Assembly (NCBI GenBank): GCA_016866915.1
Contig: VGKR01000015.1
Location: 1-10,924, forward strand
Length of the DNA: 10,924 nucleotides
Direction of reading: 5' to 3'
DNA from: Candidatus Pacearchaeota archaeon
GTDB taxonomy: Archaea > Nanobdellota > Nanobdellia > Pacearchaeales > GW2011-AR1
Shown: positions 3,904-10,924 of the stretch, piece by piece
How the letters are laid out: each line of letters opens with the position of its first letter
How positions within the stretch are numbered: the first letter of the stretch is position 1
Notes under the pieces: model-generated
What the model was told of the DNA's origin: nothing
What the model saw: the letters and a program-made list of their open reading frames with translations, nothing else
Database searches by the model: none
Position numbers and translations under genes: made by a program

Positions 3904-6900
3904 ATGCAAAAAAATCAGCACATAATTGTAAAAAACTATCTCAATGAACATTCTTTAGTAGAATCTAACATCACTTCTTTCAATAATTTTCTGGAAAAAA
4001 GAATGCAAGAGATTGTAGGTGAAATTTCTGAAACAATTTCTTCTGAAGATTTTGAAATTAGACTTGGAAAAATAACTGTTGGAAAACCCATAGCAATAGA
4101 AGCAGATGGAAGTTCTTCATTAATAACGCCTGCTGAAGCTAAGATAAGAAATCTTACATATGCTGCTCCGATTCATCTTGAAATAAGTGTAAAGAAAGAT
4201 GATCAGATTGATTCTGAAGTTGTTGAAATAGGAAAAATACCAATAATGGTGAAAAGCAAGGCGTGCAATACCTCTGGAATGTCCCGAGAAGAATTAATTA
4301 AAACATATCACGACCCCCTTGACCCTGGCGGATATTTTCTAATAAAAGGCAATGAAAGAGTTATGATAATGTCAGAAGATCTTGCAGAAAATCAGCCATT
4401 TATAGAAAATAATTCAAAAAATGACTTAACTCTGAAATTATTTTCTTTAAGAGGAACATATAGAATTCCCATTTTAATCTCTGAAGACAAAGAAGGAATT
4501 TTTAATGTTTCATTCAGTAAATTTAAGAATATTCCAGCAATTGTTCTTCTAAAAATTCTTGGAATGACTAAAGAATCAGAAATTCAGAGTTACATGGGAA
4601 AAGAAACAGATTCTGTCATTGTAAATCTTTACGAATTTGTTAATCTTGCAACAAAAGAAGATGCTATGATGTATGTTGCTGAGAAAGCAAATCTTCACGG
4701 AACAAAAAAAGAAATTCTCGACAGAGTTAAACAAAGAGTTGATTCTTATTTGCTTCCGCACATTGGACAAAAAAAAGAAGATAGAATAAAAAAAGCAATA
4801 ACTCTCTGCAAATTAATCAAGCATTTTTTAGTTGCTAAGGAAAATCCTCATTTAAGAACAGACAAAGATCATTATGCAAATAAAAGAGTAAGGCTTTCAG
4901 GTGATTTGCTTGCAACTCTTTTTAGAGTTAATCTTGGAATTCTTATAAGAGATATTCAATATTCTCTGCAAAAAGTAACAAAAAAGAAAAAATATTTCTC
5001 AATAAAAATAATCGCAAAGTCTACATTGTTTTCTCATCGAGTTGAATCAGCAATTGCAACAGGAAGTTGGATAGGTGAAAGATCTGGAATAACTCAGAAT
5101 ATGGATAAGACTAATTATTTAGCTATAATTTCTCAGCTTCAAAGAGTTTCAAGCATGCTTCAAAGCAGCCAGGAAAACTTTTTAGCAAGAACACTTCATC
5201 CAACTCATTATGGAAGATTTTGCCCTATTGAAACACCTGAAGGTACTGAAATTGGTTTAAGAAAAAATCTCGCGATTCTTGCGCAGGTATCAACAAGAGC
5301 TGATTTAGATGAAGAAAAATTTCTGAAAGAAACAAAATCCCTGGATTTAATTAGAGAGGGAATTGGAGAAACAGATATTTTCTTCAATGGAATATTCTTC
5401 GGCTGCACAAATTCTGCAGAAGATTTTGTAAAAACTCTGAGAGAAAAAAGAAGAAAAGGAGAACTTCCGATTCAAATAGGCATAAAATATGACAGACACT
5501 TTAATCATATTTTTGTTTCAACAGAACCAGGAAGAGTTTTAAGACCTTTAATAATTGTGGAAAATGGATGTTCAAGATTAAAAAATGAGCATCTTATAAG
5601 AATAGAGAGGAATGAAATCAACTGGAAAGATTTAATTCATGAAGGAATAATAGAATATTTGGACGCGGCTGAAGAAGATAATACTCTTGTTGCTCTTACT
5701 GAAGATAAACTAACACCTGAACACACTCATTTAGAAATAGATTTTACTGATTTGATGGGTGTTGTTACAGCTCTTGTTCCTTATGGAAATCATGATCAAA
5801 GCTCGAGATTAAATCGTGGAAGTAAAACACAAAAACAAGCTCTTGGATTATATGCTGCAAACTATCTTTCAAGAATGGACACAGATGTTTCGATTCTTCA
5901 ATATCCGCAAAAACCAGTTGTGCGAAGTTTTGTTTATGATACTCTCAATATTTATCCTTCTGGACAAAATTTAGTTGTTGCAATTATGACTTATGAAGGA
6001 TATAATATGGAAGATGCTCTTGTTCTGAACAAAGGAAGTGTAGACAGAGGTGTTGGAAGAAGCTATTATTTTCGACCTTATAGTGCTGTTGAAATGAATT
6101 ATGCAGGAAGTTTGAAAGATGAAATAGCAATTCCTGAAAAAGATGCTTCTGGATATAAAACAGAAGCAAGTTATCGTTTCCTTGAAACAGATGGAATAGC
6201 TTATCCTGAAGCAGAGGTTGGAGAAGGAGAAGTTTTGATAGGAAAAATGTCTCCTCCTAAATTCTTGTCTGAAGCAAGAGAGATTACAATAAGAACAAAA
6301 AAAGAATCCAGTGTTTCTATGAAGCAGGAAGAAAAAGGTGTTGTTGATTCTGTAGTAATCACTGAAGATGATGGTGGAAACAAAATTGTTCAAGTGAAAA
6401 CCCGTGATTTAAGAATTCCCGAAATAGGTGATAAATTTGCAACAGCCCATGGACAAAAGGGTGTTCTTGGTTTGATTGCAGAAGAAGAAGACATACCATT
6501 TACATCCAAGGGCATAAGGCCTGACATTATATTTAATCCTCATGGATTGCCAAGCAGAATGACTGTTGGATACTTGCTTGAATTATTAGCTGGAAAAGTC
6601 GGATGTTTGAAAGGAGAAATAATGGATGGTACATCTTTCTCTGGAGTAGGAAAAGAAGAACTTGAAGAGCAAATGGAAAAACTTGGATTTAGATATGATG
6701 GAAAAGAAACAATGTATAATGGAATAACTGGAAAGAAAATAAAGGCAAAAATATTTATCGGAAATCTTTATTATCTTAAATTAAGACACATGGTTGGAAA
6801 TAAAATTCATGGAAGAGCTTCTGGAAAAGTTGCTCTGCTTACAAGACAACCTGTCGAAGGACGTGCAAGAGGTGGTGCCTTAAGACTTGGAGAAATGGAG

Positions 6901-7158
6901 CAGCAAGCTCTTGTTGCACACGGAGCATCTCTTCTTTTGAAGGAAAGATATGATTCTGACAAAGTTCTTCTTCCAATATGTATACACTGCGGCTCTATTG
7001 CATTAGAAGACAGCATAAGAAACAAAAAAATCTGCCCGATTTGTGCAAGTGAAGAAGTTGAAATGATTGAGATTTCATATGCATTCAAACTTCTGCTTGA
7101 AGAATTGCAAGGACTTCACATTCATACAACATTTAATCTAAAGAATAAATATGAATAA
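3904..7158 (+). CDS. rpoB: DNA-directed RNA polymerase subunit B (undivided RpoB)
   Basis: A 1084-residue second-largest subunit, equivalent to bacterial beta and Rpb2. It is in one piece, unlike methanogens, which split it into B'' and B'. Landmarks in order: ITPAEAKIRNLTYAAPI (74-90), protrusion/lobe with GGYFLIKGNERVMIMSEDL (142-160), RVRLSGDLLATLFR (328-341), fork region SGITQNMDKTNYLA (394-407), HPTHYGRFCPIETPEG (432-447), YPQKPVV (667-673), GYNMEDALVLNKGS (699-712), GDKFATAHGQKG (842-853), PHGLPSRMTVG (879-889), GRARGGALRLGEMEQQALVAHGAS (986-1009), and a C-terminal zinc site C1026-x2-C1029-x14-C1044-x2-C1047. No intein is present. The two active-site lysines (K844, K852) are kept, but the Arg of the usual SRHGQKG is Ala848, and the usual PEGPN is PEGTE. 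An in-frame TAG at 3877-3879 fixes the start. The 3' end overlaps rpoA by 8 bases. Confidence 0.98.
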   Translation: MQKNQHIIVKNYLNEHSLVESNITSFNNFLEKRMQEIVGEISETISSEDFEIRLGKITVGKPIAIEADGSSSLITPAEAKIRNLTYAAPIHLEISVKKDDQIDSEVVEIGKIPIMVKSKACNTSGMSREELIKTYHDPLDPGGYFLIKGNERVMIMSEDLAENQPFIENNSKNDLTLKLFSLRGTYRIPILISEDKEGIFNVSFSKFKNIPAIVLLKILGMTKESEIQSYMGKETDSVIVNLYEFVNLATKEDAMMYVAEKANLHGTKKEILDRVKQRVDSYLLPHIGQKKEDRIKKAITLCKLIKHFLVAKENPHLRTDKDHYANKRVRLSGDLLATLFRVNLGILIRDIQYSLQKVTKKKKYFSIKIIAKSTLFSHRVESAIATGSWIGERSGITQNMDKTNYLAIISQLQRVSSMLQSSQENFLARTLHPTHYGRFCPIETPEGTEIGLRKNLAILAQVSTRADLDEEKFLKETKSLDLIREGIGETDIFFNGIFFGCTNSAEDFVKTLREKRRKGELPIQIGIKYDRHFNHIFVSTEPGRVLRPLIIVENGCSRLKNEHLIRIERNEINWKDLIHEGIIEYLDAAEEDNTLVALTEDKLTPEHTHLEIDFTDLMGVVTALVPYGNHDQSSRLNRGSKTQKQALGLYAANYLSRMDTDVSILQYPQKPVVRSFVYDTLNIYPSGQNLVVAIMTYEGYNMEDALVLNKGSVDRGVGRSYYFRPYSAVEMNYAGSLKDEIAIPEKDASGYKTEASYRFLETDGIAYPEAEVGEGEVLIGKMSPPKFLSEAREITIRTKKESSVSMKQEEKGVVDSVVITEDDGGNKIVQVKTRDLRIPEIGDKFATAHGQKGVLGLIAEEEDIPFTSKGIRPDIIFNPHGLPSRMTVGYLLELLAGKVGCLKGEIMDGTSFSGVGKEELEEQMEKLGFRYDGKETMYNGITGKKIKAKIFIGNLYYLKLRHMVGNKIHGRASGKVALLTRQPVEGRARGGALRLGEMEQQALVAHGASLLLKERYDSDKVLLPICIHCGSIALEDSIRNKKICPICASEEVEMIEISYAFKLLLEELQGLHIHTTFNLKNKYE

Positions 7159-10100
7159 AATGAAACCAATACGAAAAAAAGTAAGCCAGATATCATTTGC
7201 TTTACTTAGTCCTGAGAAGATAAAGAAAATATCTGTTGCAAAAATCGTAACACCAGAGCTTTATGATATTGACGGATATCCTGTTGATGGCGGATTAATG
7301 GATTTGAGATTAGGTGCTATAGATCCAGGTGTTCGATGTAGAACATGCGGAGGACGGTTAAAAGAGTGTTTAGGGCATTCTGGAAGCATTGATCTTGCAA
7401 GACCTGTAATTCATCTTAAATATGTTCCAGTAATTGAATTGTGCCTGAGGGCTTTCTGTTATGATTGCGGAAAATTGATGCTGAGTGAAAAAGATGTTGA
7501 AAAATTAACACCAAGCCAAAGAGTTAAAAAAGCAAAAGATTGCAAAAAATGTCCGCATTGCGGAAATGCTCAGGAAAAAATAAAACTTGACAAGCCAACC
7601 ACATTCTACAAAGGAAAAATAAGAATTTCTCCTATTGAAATAAGAGAAATTTTAACAAAAATCAGTGACGAGGAACTGAAAAACATCGGAATAAATTCAA
7701 AGAATTTCCGGCCAGAATGGGCTGTTTTAACTGCTTTGCTTGTTCCACCTGTAACAGTTAGACCGAGTATAATTCTTGAAAGCGGTGAAAGAGCTGAAGA
7801 TGATTTATCACACAAATTATCAGATATCATAAGGGCAAATCAAAGACTTTGGGAAAATCTTAATGCAGGTGCTCCTGAAGTAATTATAGAAGATTTGTGG
7901 GATTTATTACAATTTCATGTAACAACATTTTTTGACAATACAATAACAAGAATTCCTCCTGCAAGACATCGGTCAGGACAACCTCTTAAAACAATTACCG
8001 AAAGAATTAAAGGAAAAGAAGGAAGAATTAGAAAAAATCTTGTTGGTAAAAGAGTGAATTATTCTGCAAGAACAGTTATTTCTCCAGATCCGTCAATAGA
8101 AATTAATGAGGTTGGTGTTCCTTATGAGATTGCCAGAATTGTTACGGTCGCTGAAACAGTCAATGATGTTAATATTGAAAGAATGAAAAAATTAGTGGAA
8201 AAGGGTTCTGAATATCCTGGTGCAAATTATGCGATAAGACCTGATGGAAAAAGAAAAAAAATAACAGATGAACTTAAAGAAGAAATAATCAATGAACTTA
8301 CGCCTGGTTATAAAATAGAAAGACATCTTCAGAACAAAGATATTGTTTTATTTAATCGACATCCAAGTCTTCACAAGGGAAGTTTAATGGCTCATTATGT
8401 AAGAATTCTTCCAGGAAGAACATTTAGATTGCATCCTGCTGTTGCAACACCTTATAATGCTGATTTCGACGGTGATGAAATGAATATTCACAGCCCTCAG
8501 ACAGAAGAAGCTAGAGCTGAAGCAAAGATACTTTTAGAAGTTAAAAAAAATTTGATTTCTCCAAAAAACAATACAAATTGGGTTGGATGTGTTGGTGATT
8601 CTATCACAGGAGGATATCTTCTTGGATTAGATGAATTTTCCAGAGAAGAGGCAAATCAAATTCTTTATAGAGCTGGAGTTGAGCAATCTTTTTCTAAAAA
8701 AACAATTTCAGGAACAGAGATATTTTCAAAAATACTTCCAAAAATTGATTTTGCTAATGATTTCGTAAAAATTCAAGACGGAGAAATAATCAAAGGCATA
8801 ATTAACAAAAGTTTATTTGGAGATGAAGAAGGTGATTTAATTAAAGAAATTGATAAAAAATTTGGAAGAAATTCTGCTTTTGAAACAATAAAAAAAGCTT
8901 TTGACATTGGTAAGAATCATCTTAGTGAAAGAGGAATAAGTATTTCTTTAAGTGATCTTGATGTAAAAGAAAATGTTATAGAAGCAAGTAATGAAATAAT
9001 TAAAAAAGCAGAAGAAAAAGCTCAGGAAGTTATTGAAGCTTATAACAATGGAACACTTGAGATAATACAAGGTAAGACTCTTGAAGAATCAAGAGAAATA
9101 AGAATACTTAGAATTCTTAATGAAATTAGAACAAAAATAAGTGAAATTATTAAGAAAGAATCTTCAGAAAATAATCCGGTCACGCACATGATTCGTTCTG
9201 GAAGCGGAGGAAATATTTTGAATATTACACAAATGGCTTGCTGTGTTGGACAACAGGATTTGGAAGGAAAAAGAATTGATATTGGTTATACTAACAGAAC
9301 ACTTCCTTTCTTTAAGGAAGGTGATTTATCTCCAAGAGCCAAGGGATTTATTAGAAGTCCATTCACAAAAGGTTTGGAGCCAGATGAATTTTTCTTCGGT
9401 GCAATGACAGGAAGAGCAACACTTATGGATACTGCATTAAGAACACCTAGGTCTGGATATCTTTACAGAAGACTTGCAAATGCTCTTCAGGATTTAAGAA
9501 AAGAATATGACGGCACAGTAAGAGACAGCAACAATAACATAATTCAATTTGTATATGGTGATGACAGACTTGATCCTGCAAAACTTCATTTGAATGAAGA
9601 AATGGAGCCTGGAGAAGCAATTGGAATAATAACTTCACAGTCATTTGGAGAACCTTCTACACAAATGGTTCTTAGAACTTTCCACTTTGCAGGTATTTCT
9701 GAAATGCAGGTTACTCAGGGTTTGCCAAGACTTATCGAAATTTTCGATGCAAGAAAAAAACCCTCTTCTCCAAAAATGGAGATATATTTCGAAAAAGAAT
9801 ATAATAACGAGGAAGATGCTAAGATTTTTGCTGAAAAAATAAGAGAAGTTACAATAAAAGATCTTGCTTCTGAGATTAATCTTGATTTCAGCGGTAAGAA
9901 AATAGAAATAAAAATTGATAAAGAAGGGATGAGGCACAGTCATATAAATCTGAAGAAAATTGTTGATAGTCTGCATAAGTCTGGATTTTCTGCAAAAGAA
10001 AAAGGAGATTTGATAAGTTTGAATGTTTCTGAAAAAGGATTTAAAGAAATTTATCAGTTCAAAGAAAAACTCAAAAAAACAGTTATTTCCGGTATAAAAG

Positions 10101-10645
10101 GAATAAAACAAATTTTAGTTGTTAAAAAAGACAGAGATTATGTTACAATGACTTTAGGAACTGATTTGAAAAAGATTCTTGAAATGAAAGAAGTTGATAA
10201 GGCTAGAACAATTTCAAATGATTTCCACGAGGTTGCAGGAGTTCTTGGAATAGAAGCTGTAAGACAATTAATAATCTATGAAATTCAGGAAGTTCTTAAT
10301 ACTCAGGGATTAAATATTGACAAAAGACATTTGAAATTTATTGCAGATGCTATGACAAGTTCTGGCGAAGTTAAAGGTGTGACAAGAATTGGAATTATTT
10401 CTCAGAAATCTTCTATAATTGCAAGAGCAACATTTGAGACACCTGTAAAGCAGTTTGTGAATGCAACAATAAAAGGAAACAAAGATAATCTGTCAAGTGT
10501 AATTGAAAATATTATACTTAATCAGCCTGTTCCTGTTGGAACAGGATTACCTGGGCTTTTAGTTAAGGTTATTGGGCCATTAACAAAAAAAGATTCTGAA
10601 AAAAAGCCTGCAAAGAAAGAAGCAATCAAAGAAGTGAGTGGATGA
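7151..10645 (+). CDS. rpoA: DNA-directed RNA polymerase subunit A, A' and A'' fused in one chain
   Basis: A 1164-residue largest subunit, equivalent to bacterial beta' and Rpb1. Most archaea encode it as two genes; here A' (about 1-812) and A'' (about 815-1164) are one chain. The clamp zinc site is C63-x2-C66-x6-C73-x2-H76; a second has C103, C106, C134 and C137 with C131 beside it. RHRSGQPLKTITERIKGKEG (272-291) and RKNLVGKRVNYSARTVISPD (294-313) are typical. The catalytic motif NADFDGDEMNIH (436-447) supplies Asp438, 440 and 442 for Mg. The bridge helix is at about 748-782 and the trigger loop at about 830-870 (QSFGEPSTQMVLRTFHFAG, H845). The tail KKDSEKKPAKKEAIKEVSG is an extra basic extension. 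Only about 20 residues separate the A' motif VYGDD from the A'' motif PGEAIG, so the inserted foot region is missing. ATG 7151 overlaps the rpoB stop; ATG 7160 (Met4) is an alternative. Translation is probably coupled to rpoB. Confidence 0.98.
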   Translation: MNKMKPIRKKVSQISFALLSPEKIKKISVAKIVTPELYDIDGYPVDGGLMDLRLGAIDPGVRCRTCGGRLKECLGHSGSIDLARPVIHLKYVPVIELCLRAFCYDCGKLMLSEKDVEKLTPSQRVKKAKDCKKCPHCGNAQEKIKLDKPTTFYKGKIRISPIEIREILTKISDEELKNIGINSKNFRPEWAVLTALLVPPVTVRPSIILESGERAEDDLSHKLSDIIRANQRLWENLNAGAPEVIIEDLWDLLQFHVTTFFDNTITRIPPARHRSGQPLKTITERIKGKEGRIRKNLVGKRVNYSARTVISPDPSIEINEVGVPYEIARIVTVAETVNDVNIERMKKLVEKGSEYPGANYAIRPDGKRKKITDELKEEIINELTPGYKIERHLQNKDIVLFNRHPSLHKGSLMAHYVRILPGRTFRLHPAVATPYNADFDGDEMNIHSPQTEEARAEAKILLEVKKNLISPKNNTNWVGCVGDSITGGYLLGLDEFSREEANQILYRAGVEQSFSKKTISGTEIFSKILPKIDFANDFVKIQDGEIIKGIINKSLFGDEEGDLIKEIDKKFGRNSAFETIKKAFDIGKNHLSERGISISLSDLDVKENVIEASNEIIKKAEEKAQEVIEAYNNGTLEIIQGKTLEESREIRILRILNEIRTKISEIIKKESSENNPVTHMIRSGSGGNILNITQMACCVGQQDLEGKRIDIGYTNRTLPFFKEGDLSPRAKGFIRSPFTKGLEPDEFFFGAMTGRATLMDTALRTPRSGYLYRRLANALQDLRKEYDGTVRDSNNNIIQFVYGDDRLDPAKLHLNEEMEPGEAIGIITSQSFGEPSTQMVLRTFHFAGISEMQVTQGLPRLIEIFDARKKPSSPKMEIYFEKEYNNEEDAKIFAEKIREVTIKDLASEINLDFSGKKIEIKIDKEGMRHSHINLKKIVDSLHKSGFSAKEKGDLISLNVSEKGFKEIYQFKEKLKKTVISGIKGIKQILVVKKDRDYVTMTLGTDLKKILEMKEVDKARTISNDFHEVAGVLGIEAVRQLIIYEIQEVLNTQGLNIDKRHLKFIADAMTSSGEVKGVTRIGIISQKSSIIARATFETPVKQFVNATIKGNKDNLSSVIENIILNQPVPVGTGLPGLLVKVIGPLTKKDSEKKPAKKEAIKEVSG

Positions 10646-10684
10646 GGTTTCTATTCTCTGTTTTTAATTTCTTTTGAGATTTTT
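10646..10684 (+). terminator. Candidate T-rich terminator after rpoA
   Basis: Right after the rpoA stop come T-rich runs at about 10661-10665, 10668-10675 and 10680-10684, all inside the 3' coding end of the opposing thrS. T tracts without a hairpin are the usual archaeal intrinsic signal. The stops of the two genes are separated by only 5 bases. Confidence 0.35.
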
Positions 10685-10924
10685 CCAAGAAATTTATCTA
10701 ATGTAGAATTTTTTAATTTTCTATCACTCTTTATTCTTATTGCGAGTTTTCCTGTTTTTTCTTCTTTATCTCCAATAGTGATAATATAAGGAATTCTCAT
10801 CATTTCTGCTTTTCTAACTTTTGAAGACATTGTAGTTGAATCAAAATCTTCGTCAATTCTGATTTTCGGAAGAGCTTCTTTAATTTTCTTTATTATTTTT
10901 TGAGCGTATTTTATATTTCTATCA
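10651..10924 (-). CDS. thrS: Threonyl-tRNA synthetase, C-terminal anticodon-binding domain (partial)
   Basis: On the minus strand the last 90 codons of a gene run from the window edge to a TAG (plus-strand CTA at 10651-10653). The peptide fits the class IIa anticodon-binding domain at the end of ThrS: YAQKIIKKIKEALPKIRID (helix and strand), DFDSTTMSSKVRKAEMMRIP, then YIITIGDKEEKTGKLAIRIK and a final helix LDKFLGKISKEIKNRE. The blocks KVRKAEM..PYI.TIGDKE and the GK.A.R sheet strand match ThrS better than ProS or HisS. ThrS attaches threonine to tRNA-Thr in the cytoplasm; the catalytic and editing domains are outside the window. It is convergent with rpoA. On its own strand, T runs at 10599-10605 and 10585-10591, within the rpoA 3' end, could end its transcript. 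Confidence 0.85.
   Translation of the reverse strand, partial: DRNIKYAQKIIKKIKEALPKIRIDEDFDSTTMSSKVRKAEMMRIPYIITIGDKEEKTGKLAIRIKSDRKLKNSTLDKFLGKISKEIKNRE

Noticed and set aside
5971..6393. Minus-strand frame of 140 codons inside rpoB, plus overlapping shorter ones
   Set aside because: Low-complexity Phe/Ser/Ile-rich translation opposite a strongly conserved rpoB region; a shadow of AT-rich, GAA/AGA-rich coding sequence.
9645..9842. Plus-strand frame of 65 codons in another frame of rpoA
   Set aside because: Fully inside rpoA in an alternative frame over the conserved trigger-loop region; no independent support.
9641..10111. Minus-strand frame of 156 codons inside rpoA
   Set aside because: Phe-rich shadow translation opposite the conserved trigger-loop and A'' region; no promoter and no recognisable motif.
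3904..10645. Possible inteins in rpoB or rpoA
   Set aside because: Archaeal polymerase genes can carry inteins, but the conserved blocks here are contiguous and no splicing-type Cys/Ser...HN-Cys boundaries interrupt them.

Overview
The window looks like core chromosome from an AT-rich archaeon. Direct evidence is an archaeal-type RNA polymerase gene set (subunit H, one-piece B, large subunit A), a tRNA gene whose intron sits in a clean bulge-helix-bulge, TATA boxes about 25 bases upstream of gene starts, and no Shine-Dalgarno sequences. A small, AT-rich, reduced lineage such as DPANN (Woesearchaeota- or Pacearchaeota-like) is my inference from composition, protein compactness and lineage-like motif variants. 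It is not proven here. No mobile element, CRISPR array, intein or rRNA was seen.

Layout from left to right: the 3' end of an unrecognised plus-strand gene (1-174); a 562-residue protein that I read as a divergent tandem ThyX (flavin-dependent thymidylate synthase) family member (215-1903); a convergent minus-strand gene for an unrecognised 210-residue protein (1918-2550); a divergent promoter region; thioredoxin (2683-3006); an intron-containing tRNA-Lys(UUU) (3077-3193); a small two-helix membrane protein (3221-3487); a 160-base promoter-bearing gap; rpoH (3648-3854), rpoB (3904-7158) and a fused rpoA (7151-10645); and, convergently, the last 90 codons of threonyl-tRNA synthetase (10651 to the window edge).

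rpoH, rpoB and rpoA encode three subunits that assemble into the same enzyme. The large subunit is a single chain carrying both the A' and A'' parts, joined with very little between the bridge helix and the trigger loop. Several residues that are nearly universal in RNA polymerases are changed in B and A, while the catalytic metal-binding motif and the zinc sites are kept. The usual archaeal continuation after rpoA (L30e, NusA-like, S12, S7) is absent; a gene on the other strand begins 5 bases after the rpoA stop.

The remaining genes are housekeeping in flavour (redox, thymidylate synthesis if the ThyX call is right, tRNA, tRNA charging). I found no evidence of a new multi-gene system. The items most worth a second look are the degenerate tandem ThyX-like protein, the compact fused polymerase subunit with its altered motifs, the tRNA intron, and two unrecognised small proteins.
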